Source of the DNA: Linderina pennispora
Lineage: Eukaryota > Kickxellomycota > Kickxellomycetes > Kickxellales > Kickxellaceae
DNA: 29,566 nt
Assembly: GCF_002104995.1 (NCBI RefSeq)
Contig: NW_024468371.1
Coordinates: 1 to 29,566, forward strand
Direction of reading: 5' to 3'
The notes beneath the pieces were generated by a model, which searched no databases, was not told the DNA's origin, and saw only the letters and a list, made by a program, of their open reading frames with translations. Positions within the stretch are counted from its first letter, which is position 1. Every line of letters begins with the position of its first letter. The position numbers and the translations under genes were made by a program. Of the stretch, positions 9,800 through 17,480 are shown piece after piece.

Positions 9800-9924
9800 G
9801 GCCACATCGCTGGCACTCCAAGAAACTGGCAAAACCACATAACTATTCCACTGCACTTTGAAGAAACTCACTCTCTAGAAACAACCTCAGGGTCTCTCTG
9901 TCACTGATGCTCCAAGAAACCAAA

Positions 9925-10020
9925 ATGAACACCTCCATCGCTCTCCCTACTGTCGTCGTTCTTGTCGCTGCCGCCATTTCTGCTGCGCAGGCGCAGGTTG
10001 TCGGCGGTGGCCCATTCTAA
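9925..10020 (+). CDS. secreted mini-peptide precursor, copy 3 (31 aa)
   Basis: The 31-residue ORF reads MNTSIALPTVVVLVAAAISA, then AQA and QVVGGGPF. It differs from copy 1 in the signal core but keeps the AQA cleavage site and the mature peptide except that the final Trp is Phe, so the aromatic C-terminus is conserved. It ends in TTC TAA with no GT, so the splice-donor reading possible for the other copies is not available here; this argues that the stop codon is the true end. An in-frame ATG at 9907 (MLQETK added) would be the first start after the TATA box; I chose 9925 because its length and alignment match the other copies. Confidence 0.65.
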   Translation: MNTSIALPTVVVLVAAAISAAQAQVVGGGPF

Positions 10021-10372
10021 ATACTTTACAAACGATTTTATATGGTGCACCGCACACAGCTGTACATTAAAACTATATTTGAAGTCCAAAGTACATAGCA
10101 TGGTGATGGCACATTTGTGCGACATATGCATGTCAATGATGGCAAAGCAAGCCAGATTAAACCGACTTGTAGCGTCTCAGTGACAGGTAGTGGGAGGATG
10201 AATAGCAATCCTTGACCAGATGCAGTGCAAGAAGGGCTGTTGCAGAATGAGGTCAGCAGTGGTGCCAATTCTGATTATATGATTGAAAACGGTGTTGAAG
10301 GTATGACCAAATGCACGAGTACAGCTGTTTCTCACTCGAGAGGGCAAATTCTATGCGGGAGTTGACACCATC

Positions 10373-10379
10373 TATAAAA
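10373..10379 (+). promoter_or_regulatory. TATA box of peptide copy 4
   Basis: TATAAAA, 107 bases before the homologous ATG of copy 4 (98 before an upstream in-frame ATG), in the context tcTATAAAAaag. The promoter is kept although the reading frame has two stops. Confidence 0.6.
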
Positions 10380-10479
10380 AAGGGTGTGAGTGCTGGGTGT
10401 ATATGAAGGACAAGGTTCCCTTCAGGAAAGATTCCTTCAAACCCCTCAAACTCCTGTTCACACAATCACAATGTTTACC

Positions 10480-10572
10480 ATGAGCGCTTCTATCGCTGCG
10501 ACATAGATTGCTGTCCTCTTTGCTGCCACTATCTCCACTGCTCAGGCCTAGATTGTTGGCGGTGCCTGGTGA
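10480..10572 (+). pseudogene. secreted mini-peptide copy 4 with two in-frame TAG stops
   Basis: The frame runs MSASIAAT-stop-IAVLFAATISTAQA-stop-IVGGAW, then TGA. Its length (31 codons with stop) and signal core (AVLFAATIS) match copies 1 and 2, with no indels. The TAG at 10504-10506 interrupts the signal peptide. The TAG at 10549-10551 replaces the conserved CAG codon for the first residue of the mature peptide, a single C-to-T change. An in-frame ATG at 10471 would add three residues. The last codon and stop read TG|GTGAGC, a strong donor-like sequence. The likeliest reading is a young pseudogene; read-through or RNA editing is possible but has no direct support. Confidence 0.6.
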
Positions 10573-11239
10573 GCACGATCGCTGTCCTTTTTTGCATTCT
10601 ACTCTTATACATACCATCCTACTATGAGCTGGCATTATAAGACAGGTACTCTAAGCCTGTCAAGCTAAACGTAGCCCTGTTATGGACGGTGTCGCCATGT
10701 AACCATGACGAAGAAATGGACAGGTGCAGTCTAGGTTCCACATAGTGGTCAACACTGAATCTGAAACTAGCTGGAAGCAGGTTCCATGTGTCATCCAGTG
10801 CATGCGTCGTACACGCACACCTGTTGTTTCTATTTCGCAAAATAGAGTTGGTGGTGTGGTCTCCAGCATTGTCAACTTGCCACTTGTGCAGTGACACCAC
10901 CCATGCTGTTTTTTTTTTTGCAAGACAGGGCGTATGCGTTGCGAGCGGAAAACAGAGATCTACTCGAGAAAACCAATCATGCTCCAGCCTCAAAATCGCA
11001 CAATTGCCCAATCCCATCCCTTTTTAAATTGCAAGCGCAGCCGAATGGTTGTTGCGAGAGACGTAATTGCAGCACGGAGAGAGAGCAATTGGCAACGGTA
11101 CAAAATAGCCTGATTTTCAATAGCCGGCAACAAGGGCATTCTGAATGCCATTGAGATGTGGGCGGTTGAAATTTTAATAAAAAGCAGGCCAGCACTCTGA
11201 CACGCATGCTGTGCACGCGGAAAGCGTCTGTTGCGTGGG
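10573..11239. other. intergenic between peptide copies 4 and 5
   Basis: No gene is supported. ORFs on both strands around 10.6-11.3 kb overlap one another and show no domain-like content. CACAATTG at 10999-11006 and a CAATTGGC at about 11088 lie upstream of copy 5. A T-run lies at 10908-10918. Confidence 0.4.
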
Positions 11240-11246
11240 CATAAAA
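11240..11246 (+). promoter_or_regulatory. TATA-like box of peptide copy 5
   Basis: CATAAAA, one base off the TATAAAA of the other copies, 120 bases before the position homologous to their start codon. Confidence 0.45.
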
Positions 11247-11359
11247 GGACAGATTTGTGGCAGACACAAAAGTCCAAAACCAGCTATAGATACGGCGGTC
11301 TCCAGCAGCAACAGACTAAGCCTTTTGCCGTTCGCAGGCATCCCTGGTCGTTTACAGGA

Positions 11360-11455
11360 AGGAATGCCTCTGCCGTCATCACAATTGCCGCTGTCTCCCT
11401 CGTCTCGACCACCACTGCTGCTCAGGCGCAGGCTGCTGCTGGTAGGATGTGGTGA
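11360..11455 (+). pseudogene. secreted mini-peptide copy 5, start codon lost (ATG to AGG)
   Basis: In the frame ending at TGA 11453-11455 the sequence reads (R)NASAVITIAAVSLVSTTTA, then AQA and QAAAGRMW. The span is exactly 96 bases, the same as copies 1 and 3, and the first codon is AGG where they have ATG; AAT GCC follows, matching copy 1 (AAC GCC). The AQA cleavage site and C-terminal Trp are kept, while the mature peptide has diverged (QAAAGRMW against QVVGGGPW). The ATG at 11363 is out of frame and opens an unrelated Pro/Leu-rich ORF. A longer in-frame extension upstream runs into the TATA-like box and has no ATG. This is probably a dead copy, or one that uses a non-ATG start. Confidence 0.55.
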
Positions 11456-12136
11456 ACCAGCTGCGCTGTTATACGCTTCGGCGCCTTGCTGTACAATATA
11501 CGACATGATGATACAAAAACCTGTATTTCGGGGAATTATTTTTATTGTAGTGATGTGTTCTATGATACTTTTGAGGGGGTGGGTAGCATGCAGGTGAAAA
11601 AAGGGGGTTCAGCATGACCGGCCGCTGGTGCACAGGGCACATGAGCATTCTCTGTCGCAGGAATCAGCGCTTGAGTGCATTTTTGGGTGGTGGCAGGCAC
11701 GTAGCTCGGGGGAATATAGAACAGAGGGCGGGAGGGAGGGAGCGAGAAAGAAAGTTGCTTGCACCGATAGCTATTTAGACGAGCGAGCATGCTGGGAGCC
11801 ATGCTTAAGTACCTGGCGAGCCAGGGCACACCTCACCCGTGCCACATTGCGTGCCTCCCCAAACCCATGCACCCCTCCGGCGCCTCTTCGCTCAGCACTG
11901 GGTCTAGGAGTAACATTTTAATAAGGCCATAACGGGAAGTGCGAACGCTAAGGAGCGTTTGAAATTGGGGGTTGAAGAGTGTCAAGAAAGGGAATACCGT
12001 TTCGTGCGGATTGTCTTGCATTTATAATGCATGCGCCAGAAAGAGACAGAAGAAAGGGAGGCTTAGTACAGGCGATTCACAGCCCATTCACAGTCAACTA
12101 AAGGGTCAATCGGGTAAACGGATGGTGGTTGTCTTG
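11456..12136. other. intergenic
   Basis: No gene is supported. It contains a GGGA-repeat stretch at about 11728-11745. ORFs on both strands (11560-11829 minus, 11628-11921 plus) overlap and lack recognisable features. Confidence 0.4.
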
Positions 12137-13075
12137 TCAGTCTAAATCTTTGAACTCGGCATCCTGAACACGCCTCTTTGCGTGTTTTTCAGACCGGCCA
12201 GCTGTCTGTGAATCGTTGAGGACATCCAGTTCCAGCTCGACAATCTGGTCGTTCTCGGTTTTGGCCAAAAGCCACACTTTTGCCTCTTTCACGTCATCCT
12301 CGACCTGGCCAGTGACACGGAGAAAGACGTGTGTCGCCTGGTTGTCGGCAAACACTGGGAAAATCGCTTCAATATCGGTCCTTTGTTTGCCAGACGAGGA
12401 GCTGACGGACGATGACGACGAGAACTCGAGTGGCTCGCCCAGAGAGACAGCTGATCCGGCGCCAATCAGATCCCGTACCTGGGGATCAACCTCGTAGGCT
12501 GCCAGAACCGCGTCTTCGGCCAGGCCTCGCAGCAGGGTGGCTGAGGGGCGTGTGCTGCTGAAGATGGAGAAGGGCGCCAGCCGCTCGATCGTCTGCTTGA
12601 TGTACGACACGACGTCGCCCAGTGGGCCCTTGCCGCTGCTGCCGTGCATGCCGCTCTCGTGCAGCACGCGGTTTATCTCCCGCGCAATCATCAGCATCCG
12701 GAAGCCGCGGTAGAATGCAAAGCCGATGCCGCCCAGAATAACGAGGCGGATCATCGGCCATGCCACCACGACAAGCGCAATTCCCCCGGCTGTATACAGC
12801 GCCGGCTTGAGCCACGGCACGGGGCTGTTGTTGGGCTTATAGTGCGGTCGCCGGTCAAACGGGTCGCGCTGGTCGCTATAGTACGTGCGCTTCTGGCCCG
12901 GATCGGCGGGTGCCCAGGGCTTGCTAGCAAGCACTACTGGTCTTGGTACTGGTGCGAGTGCCGACCGGCAATGCAGACTGGCAAACCTGCGCACGAATAC
13001 TGAGCGCGGCATACGCGCAATTGCGGGCGACAGCCCAATTCGAGGCAGGGGTCGACAGCACGTTGCAGTAAGCAT
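12137..13075 (-). CDS. putative mitochondrial membrane protein
   Basis: This is a 312-residue protein. The first 60 residues (MLTATCCRPLPRIGLSPAIA and on) are rich in Arg, Ser and Ala and nearly lack acidic residues, as in a mitochondrial targeting sequence. Residues of about 88-122 form one long or two short membrane segments (LKPALYTAGGIALVVVAW and MIRLVILGGIGFAFYRGF). The C-terminal half has a Ser-rich linker (about 218-230) and then a beta-rich stretch (ATHVFLRVTGQVEDDVKEAK, VWLLAKTENDQIVELELDVL) that reads like a small folded domain facing one side of the membrane. The architecture (presequence, membrane segment, soluble domain) is like inner-membrane import or assembly factors, but I do not recognise the family. 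Its start region is divergent with the RPEL gene across about 305 bases that must hold both promoters. Confidence 0.72.
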   Translation of the reverse strand: MLTATCCRPLPRIGLSPAIARMPRSVFVRRFASLHCRSALAPVPRPVVLASKPWAPADPGQKRTYYSDQRDPFDRRPHYKPNNSPVPWLKPALYTAGGIALVVVAWPMIRLVILGGIGFAFYRGFRMLMIAREINRVLHESGMHGSSGKGPLGDVVSYIKQTIERLAPFSIFSSTRPSATLLRGLAEDAVLAAYEVDPQVRDLIGAGSAVSLGEPLEFSSSSSVSSSSGKQRTDIEAIFPVFADNQATHVFLRVTGQVEDDVKEAKVWLLAKTENDQIVELELDVLNDSQTAGRSEKHAKRRVQDAEFKDLD

Positions 13076-13380
13076 CGGTAATAAAAAAAAGTGTGGAAAA
13101 CTTGGTAGCAGCGGAGACGATGAGCGGCCAGCTGGCCCAAGCAGCTTCAGGCCAGCACGGCGCAGTTTTCTCCGCGATAATCCCGAATCTGATTACTAGG
13201 GCCTGGGCGGCGATGAGGTCATTCGCCGCCTTCGCATGGCAGTGGTATAAACACACTTGGCATGTGCAGGTGCCAGTGGGCCATTTGCAGCAAGCCGTGT
13301 GTTTTTTCTTCACTCATCCACAGTTTTGCTTGCTTTATACTTTACAAGACACCCCTCTCACCCCTCTCACCCCCTGAACC
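13076..13380. promoter_or_regulatory. shared divergent promoter region
   Basis: This 305-base gap separates divergent genes. A TATAAAC at about 13247 could serve the plus-strand RPEL gene (about 135 bases before its ATG). A short direct repeat of CACCCCTCT lies just before that ATG (about 13350-13375). Confidence 0.4.
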
Positions 13381-13749
13381 ATGAGCACCGAAGGATACTC
13401 CCAGGCCACCGCCGACCAGCTTGCTCGGAAGCTTGAGCACCGTCCCACGCGCGAGGAGCTCGAGGCCGCCAACGTCCTCAAGAAGAGCACGGTTGCCCCG
13501 GCACTGCAGGCCAAGCAGGTCGAGCTGGACCGCAACCGGCTCGAGGACAAGCTGGCCAGGAAGCTGGAGAACCGGCCCACGCGCGAAGACCTCGAGAACA
13601 AGCACGTCCTGCTGGACCACAAGGTCGCGCCCGGACTGCAGGTCAAGCAGGAGGAACTGAAGCGAGCCAGGATTGCCGACGACCTGAGCAAGAAGATCCA
13701 GGCGCGCCAGTCGCCGGAGCAGCTGCGCGAGCAGCATATTCTGGAATAA
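13381..13749 (+). CDS. three-RPEL-repeat protein
   Basis: This 122-residue protein is almost entirely three RPEL motifs spaced about 44 residues apart: DQLARKLEHRPTREELEAAN (about 12-31), DKLARKLENRPTREDLENKH (about 56-75) and DDLSKKIQARQSPEQLREQH (about 100-119). In animals, RPEL motifs bind monomeric actin through the R-P-x-x-E-L core. In repeat 3 the core is degenerate (RQSPEQL in place of RPTREEL). Linkers between repeats are also repeated (VAPALQAKQVEL and VAPGLQVKQEEL). Actin binding is inferred from the motif and has not been shown for this protein. It is a single exon and ADAT1 starts 116 bases downstream on the same strand. Confidence 0.85.
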   Translation: MSTEGYSQATADQLARKLEHRPTREELEAANVLKKSTVAPALQAKQVELDRNRLEDKLARKLENRPTREDLENKHVLLDHKVAPGLQVKQEELKRARIADDLSKKIQARQSPEQLREQHILE

Positions 13750-13864
13750 AGCATCTCCAGACCTTCCATAGTTGTATTGTTTTCTCCTGTTGAACTTTTA
13801 GTTTGGGAATATTGTAAACCCACCCGCTGGCGCTATTCTGGCCATCTACTTTCAAAATACCGAC

Positions 13865-15040
13865 ATGGATACGAGTGCTGCGGACCAGATAGCGCAGTGC
13901 GTGATTGACCAGTACAACCGGCTGCCGAAGAAAGGCAAGCCGGCGACAAAGGCGCCGGGCAAGGATGAATGGACGGTTCTGGCCGGCATTGTGTTCGAGA
14001 CCCGCAATGCCAGCAAATACGAGTGCGTTGCGCTGGGCACGGGGCTAAAGTGTCTGCACATGCAGCAGCTGAGCAAATTTGGTGACAGCGTTCACGACAG
14101 CCACGCCGAAGTCATCGCCCGCCGCGCCCTCGTTGTATATCTAGCCGAGCAGCTGCTGCTGTGCAAGCAGGACAAAGACTCGATATTTGAGTCGCAGGAC
14201 GGCCGGTTTAAAGTCAAGGAGAGCCTGGGACTGAAGGTCCATTTGTACACGTCGCAGAGCCCATGCGGCGACGCGACTGTCGAGCACCTGCAGACAGCCC
14301 AGGACAAGGCGGAGGATAGCGAGCCGTCGGCCAAACGCCGCAAGGTGGGCGATGGCAGTGTGATTCGGGGCCATCAGAAATTCACAGACACTGGGTCACT
14401 GCGCCTGAAGCCTGGGCGCGCAGACTCCATCCCGACCACATCCATGTCATGCAGCGACAAAATCGCCCGCTGGAATGTGCTTGGGCTACAGGGCGCCTTG
14501 CTGGCGACCCTGATCCCGCCCATGTATCTGGCCAGCGTCGTTGTCGGCGAGCTGTTTACGGAATCGTCGGTTGACCGTGCCCTGAACAGACGTGTTGCAG
14601 GTGTCATTGGGCTGCCAGAGGCGTATCGGGCAAACACATGCCAGGTCCTGCACACGACAGTCGACTTTGCCCGTGGCCAGGCAGTAATGAAGAGCCTGGC
14701 TGCGGAGGCCATTACTGCAGACGCATCGGTGTGCTGGTACAGAGGCGCTAAGGCTTCGGCGGCCCTGGTCAATGGGCGTCGCCAGGGCGCCAAGGCCAAG
14801 AAAGGCGTCTGCCAGCCAGCCAACCTGTGGCCAGACATTTGCAAGGCCGCCATTTTCAGAAAGCTCAGCCCGCTGGTCTTGGGCGACAAAGAGGCGGTGT
14901 CTTACAGGCAGGCCAAGGACAGGGCCGTCGACTACACCGCAGCCAAGGGTTGCTTACTTTCAAAGCCGCCGTTCACCGCGTGGGTAAAGTGTCCTGACGG
15001 TCACGAGGGGTTCGACGTGACAGGCACGCTACTAGTGTGA
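13865..15040 (+). CDS. TAD1: tRNA-specific adenosine deaminase 1 (ADAT1/Tad1)
   Basis: This 391-residue protein has the A_deamin catalytic domain, which converts adenosine 37 of tRNA-Ala to inosine. The zinc ligands and proton shuttle are visible: H and E in [12 protein letters not shown] (about residues 77-88), the first Cys in SQSPCGD (about 133-139), and the second in [15 protein letters not shown] (about 196-210). N-terminal VLAGIVFE and [21 protein letters not shown] are typical of the family. Length matches Tad1-type proteins without double-stranded RNA-binding domains, which separates it from ADAR. The ATG at 13865 follows the RPEL stop by 116 bases. A single exon with no defects was seen. 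Confidence 0.92.
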   Translation: MDTSAADQIAQCVIDQYNRLPKKGKPATKAPGKDEWTVLAGIVFETRNASKYECVALGTGLKCLHMQQLSKFGDSVHDSHAEVIARRALVVYLAEQLLLCKQDKDSIFESQDGRFKVKESLGLKVHLYTSQSPCGDATVEHLQTAQDKAEDSEPSAKRRKVGDGSVIRGHQKFTDTGSLRLKPGRADSIPTTSMSCSDKIARWNVLGLQGALLATLIPPMYLASVVVGELFTESSVDRALNRRVAGVIGLPEAYRANTCQVLHTTVDFARGQAVMKSLAAEAITADASVCWYRGAKASAALVNGRRQGAKAKKGVCQPANLWPDICKAAIFRKLSPLVLGDKEAVSYRQAKDRAVDYTAAKGCLLSKPPFTAWVKCPDGHEGFDVTGTLLV

Positions 15041-15080
15041 CTTATAATACAGCATTCTATTGGTATCCAGAACTGTACGG

Positions 15081-15686
15081 CTACTGCTGCTCAGGCCGAG
15101 CATCTGTGCTATCCCCTGCCGACTCCTCCTTTGGCTTCTTTCCGTAGCCAAGCGCCGCGCGCATCCGGGCACCAAGCGACATGCGCTTCTTTGCTGGTCC
15201 GTCCGCATCTGCCTCCGCCGCGTCGTCCGACCCAACCATCGACTTTATCCTCGCAAACCTGATTTTCGGCTTGCCCGTCACCTCGTCTCGCTCGAAAAGC
15301 TTGTCGTCCATCCGCCGCAGCTCCTCCTCCTCGTCCTTATCGCTAATCCCCATGCGCTCCTTCATTGATGCTCCGAGCATCTGCTTCATGCCGTTGCGCA
15401 TGCGCTCCGAAAACAAAGTCGTGGACTGCACTTCTGTCGATTTAAGGTAGTAGTTGCCCAGCGCTGTGCCAAAGCCAACCACGGAGAATGCGTACAGCGT
15501 GCCTAGCCCAAATGCCTTCATGGCGACGTTGGCTGTCATGTCGTCGCCAGCGATCCTGGCCGTCTTGGCTGCCCGCCGGTGTGCGATCGCAACTGCTGTC
15601 AGAAGCGCACCAGTAGCGCCCACACCGAGCGTTGCCATGAACAGCTTTTGTTCTCTCTGCTGTCTAGCCCTCTCTGCGCTGGCCAT
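15081..15686 (-). CDS. TMEM242-like mitochondrial membrane protein
   Basis: This 201-residue protein has two membrane segments: FMATLGVGATGALLTAVAIA (about 16-35) and MKAFGLGTLYAFSVVGFGTA (about 56-75), the latter matching the LRALGWGSLYAW-type signature of TMEM242. TMEM242 in animals is a mitochondrial inner-membrane factor in ATP synthase c-ring and complex I assembly. The fungal protein has an extra charged C-terminal tail (about 110-201; EEEELRRMDDKLFERDEV, then basic KKRMSLGARMRAALGYGKK) not found in the roughly 140-residue animal proteins. The gene converges with ADAT1; the two stops are only 40 bases apart, so their transcripts may overlap at the 3' ends. Family assignment is from motif memory. 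Confidence 0.7.
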   Translation of the reverse strand: MASAERARQQREQKLFMATLGVGATGALLTAVAIAHRRAAKTARIAGDDMTANVAMKAFGLGTLYAFSVVGFGTALGNYYLKSTEVQSTTLFSERMRNGMKQMLGASMKERMGISDKDEEEELRRMDDKLFERDEVTGKPKIRFARIKSMVGSDDAAEADADGPAKKRMSLGARMRAALGYGKKPKEESAGDSTDARPEQQ

Positions 15687-16090
15687 TCTAACTTTTTATA
15701 GGTGTAGTTTGAATTGAAGAAGGTGTGTAGAAGAAAGGTAGCCGAGATAGAAGCTGCCAAGAGTCCTTGCTAGTTTTTTTTTTTTTTTTTTCGGATAAAA
15801 AAACACTCTTGCTGCTGAGCCATGTAGCTAATCAGTCCGCGAGCCGGTTGCAGCAGATCAGCGGCTCGCAGGTTCCAGGAACTGAGCCGGCAGAGCCCGC
15901 ATAGCGGAGAAGCAGCTTTCCATTGGCACCATCTCGCTACATGAAGACATTGCAGACATTGCAGACGCTCTGCTGTCAGATGTGAGCAGTGCTCTCTTGA
16001 GTAGACCACCCATGACAGAGTACGAGTGGGGATGTATTTGTCACATGAGCTAAGCGGTGGTGCATTGTCAATACGCATTATGAAAGTCAT
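15687..16090. other. intergenic with long poly-T tract
   Basis: This is the presumed promoter of the minus-strand TMEM242-like gene and the 3' region of the next minus-strand gene. An 18-base T run lies at 15774-15791 and a tandem GACATTGCA repeat at about 15946-15963. No gene was seen. Confidence 0.45.
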
Positions 16091-16579
16091 TCAGGAACAC
16101 TCCTGGTCGCAGGAATCATCGCCGGTCTCCGTGCCCATGAGCTCCTCATTGGGAATAGACATTTCGATCAGTGCTTTGCGAGCAAGTGTTGGCGCGTTAA
16201 CAGGGTTTGTTCCCAGAATACTAGCCTGCAGAAAGTCCAGCACCATGCGCTCTTCGCGGAACAGCTTGCACTTGGCCTTCAACTCCACACCAGTGGCATC
16301 CAGCATAGCCAGTATATGGCTGTATTTCTGCTTGTAGCGGCTGATGACCTCTTCGTCGCATGTGCTGTACACTATTTTCTTGCGTAGCCTCTTCGACATG
16401 CTCTTGAACCCTCGCATATCCTCGCTCAGCGCAGCTATACTGGTGTGATACTCGACGATGAGTGCTGTGGACGCCATGGTATCGTGGATGATCTTGCGCT
16501 TGTTTATGTCCTCTTCTATATCCAGAAGACTTGCGTAGTCCAACGACATGTTCTTGTAAATCCTGGCAATGGAGGTCAT
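16091..16579 (-). CDS. small helical protein of unknown function
   Basis: This is a 162-residue protein if started at 16579 (MTSIARIYKNMSLDYASLLD), where the ATG has a good context (CAAAAATGA on the minus strand). An in-frame ATG at 16639 would add 20 residues. The sequence is mostly helical, with a basic heptad-like stretch (MSKRLRKKIVYSTCDEEVIS) and a middle coiled coil up to FREERMVLDFLQASILGTNP. The combination of coiled coil and a late 'hydrophobic, short gap, A-L' segment faintly recalls CENP-H/Fta3-type kinetochore proteins, but I do not claim it. It has no signal peptide or membrane segment. Composition is normal, so it is likely a real, fast-evolving gene. Confidence 0.6.
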   Translation of the reverse strand: MTSIARIYKNMSLDYASLLDIEEDINKRKIIHDTMASTALIVEYHTSIAALSEDMRGFKSMSKRLRKKIVYSTCDEEVISRYKQKYSHILAMLDATGVELKAKCKLFREERMVLDFLQASILGTNPVNAPTLARKALIEMSIPNEELMGTETGDDSCDQECS

Positions 16580-16877
16580 TTTTGTCTTTGGGATGTTTTG
16601 AGAGATACGGCAGGAAGGGAGAAGGAATCGGATGCTCACATAGCACGCAAAGCTACCAAGATGGCGTTTATATGCGGTCTTGGATCGTTTTTATCATTGC
16701 CTCTTGCCCATTAGCATCTACGCAGTGATGCATCTTGTATCACTGTACATGCAGAGCATCAACTCCAATTGACTGGCACGAGCACCTGAACAATATTATT
16801 GAGCTACAACATCAATCTAGCATATATTCTACTTGCTCCCTCAGCAGCAGCACTATTGGTAGCACCACCTCGTCTCC

Positions 16878-17366
16878 TCACGTCTTGGCAAACATCTGCG
16901 TCCAATATAGACTGTGTTCGCCGAAGCCAACAATGTTATAGTCACCTAGCATGTTGCTGAGGTGCATCGGGCTGTGAATCCAAGCGGTCATGACCTCACC
17001 AACACTTTGCTGGTCGTGTGCGACATTTTCAGCAACCCCACGCCATTCAATGCCGGCTACACTGGCCCTGGCACCGAGAGTGCCGGCTGGGTCATCGTGC
17101 GTCATCATTCCCGAGGAAAACTGGTAATCCGAGTGTCTCTGGGCAGCCGCATTGAGACGGTAGTCCATGATCACCGGAGACTTGCCACGCTTTGCTCGCT
17201 CCTGGTTTAGAATGGCGAGCATCTGGCCGCGCCAATTAGAGGCAAGGCGGCTAGAACCTTCTGGTGCCGGTGCTTTTGCTGCATAGGTGCTGGCTTTCTC
17301 GCCAAACACCTGGTCAAGCAAAGATACAAGCAGGGCTAGAATAAACAAATGCCTGATATATGTCAT
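16878..17366 (-). CDS. secreted CAP/SCP (PR-1) domain protein, copy 1
   Basis: This 162-residue protein starts at 17366 with a signal peptide (MTYIRHLFILALLVSLLDQV, then FG). Upstream in-frame residues are judged to be leader. The CAP domain fills the rest: WRGQMLAILNQERAKRG, LNAAAQRHSDYQFSSGMMTH, then AGIEWRGVAENVAHDQQS, MTAWIHSPMHLSNMLGDYN and IVGFG near the end. The conserved CAP His and Glu residues (AQRHSDYQ, MTHDDP, AENVA, WIHSPMHL) are all present. Fungal CAP proteins are secreted and several bind sterols or lipids; the ligand here is unknown. A TATA-like run (atatatatat, 17461-17470) lies about 95 bases before the start. A frameshifted paralogue lies 545 bases upstream on the same strand. 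Confidence 0.87.
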   Translation of the reverse strand: MTYIRHLFILALLVSLLDQVFGEKASTYAAKAPAPEGSSRLASNWRGQMLAILNQERAKRGKSPVIMDYRLNAAAQRHSDYQFSSGMMTHDDPAGTLGARASVAGIEWRGVAENVAHDQQSVGEVMTAWIHSPMHLSNMLGDYNIVGFGEHSLYWTQMFAKT

Positions 17367-17460
17367 TGTCTGTTGACTGTTTCTCCAAGTTGGTAGCACT
17401 GTAGGAAAACTGAAATGCATAATGCTAGTTTTAAAAATGGATGAGGGGCAAGAGACTAGC

Positions 17461-17470
17461 ATATATATAT
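17461..17470 (-). promoter_or_regulatory. TATA-like element of CAP copy 1
   Basis: An AT dinucleotide run about 95 bases before the start codon of the CAP gene at 16878-17366, the spacing also seen for TATA boxes of other genes here. Confidence 0.5.
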
Positions 17471-17480
17471 TGACATCCAA

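Noticed and set aside
11211-11597. 128-residue ORF over peptide copy 5
   Set aside because: It is frame-shifted relative to the family; its Pro/Leu-rich content is the out-of-frame reading of the signal peptide.
13335-13823. 162-residue antisense ORF
   Set aside because: It is an antisense shadow of the RPEL repeats, Ser/Arg/Cys-rich with no plausible domain.
13865-15040. ADAR-type mRNA editing enzyme
   Set aside because: No double-stranded RNA-binding domain and a Tad1-like length; the tRNA deaminase assignment fits better.
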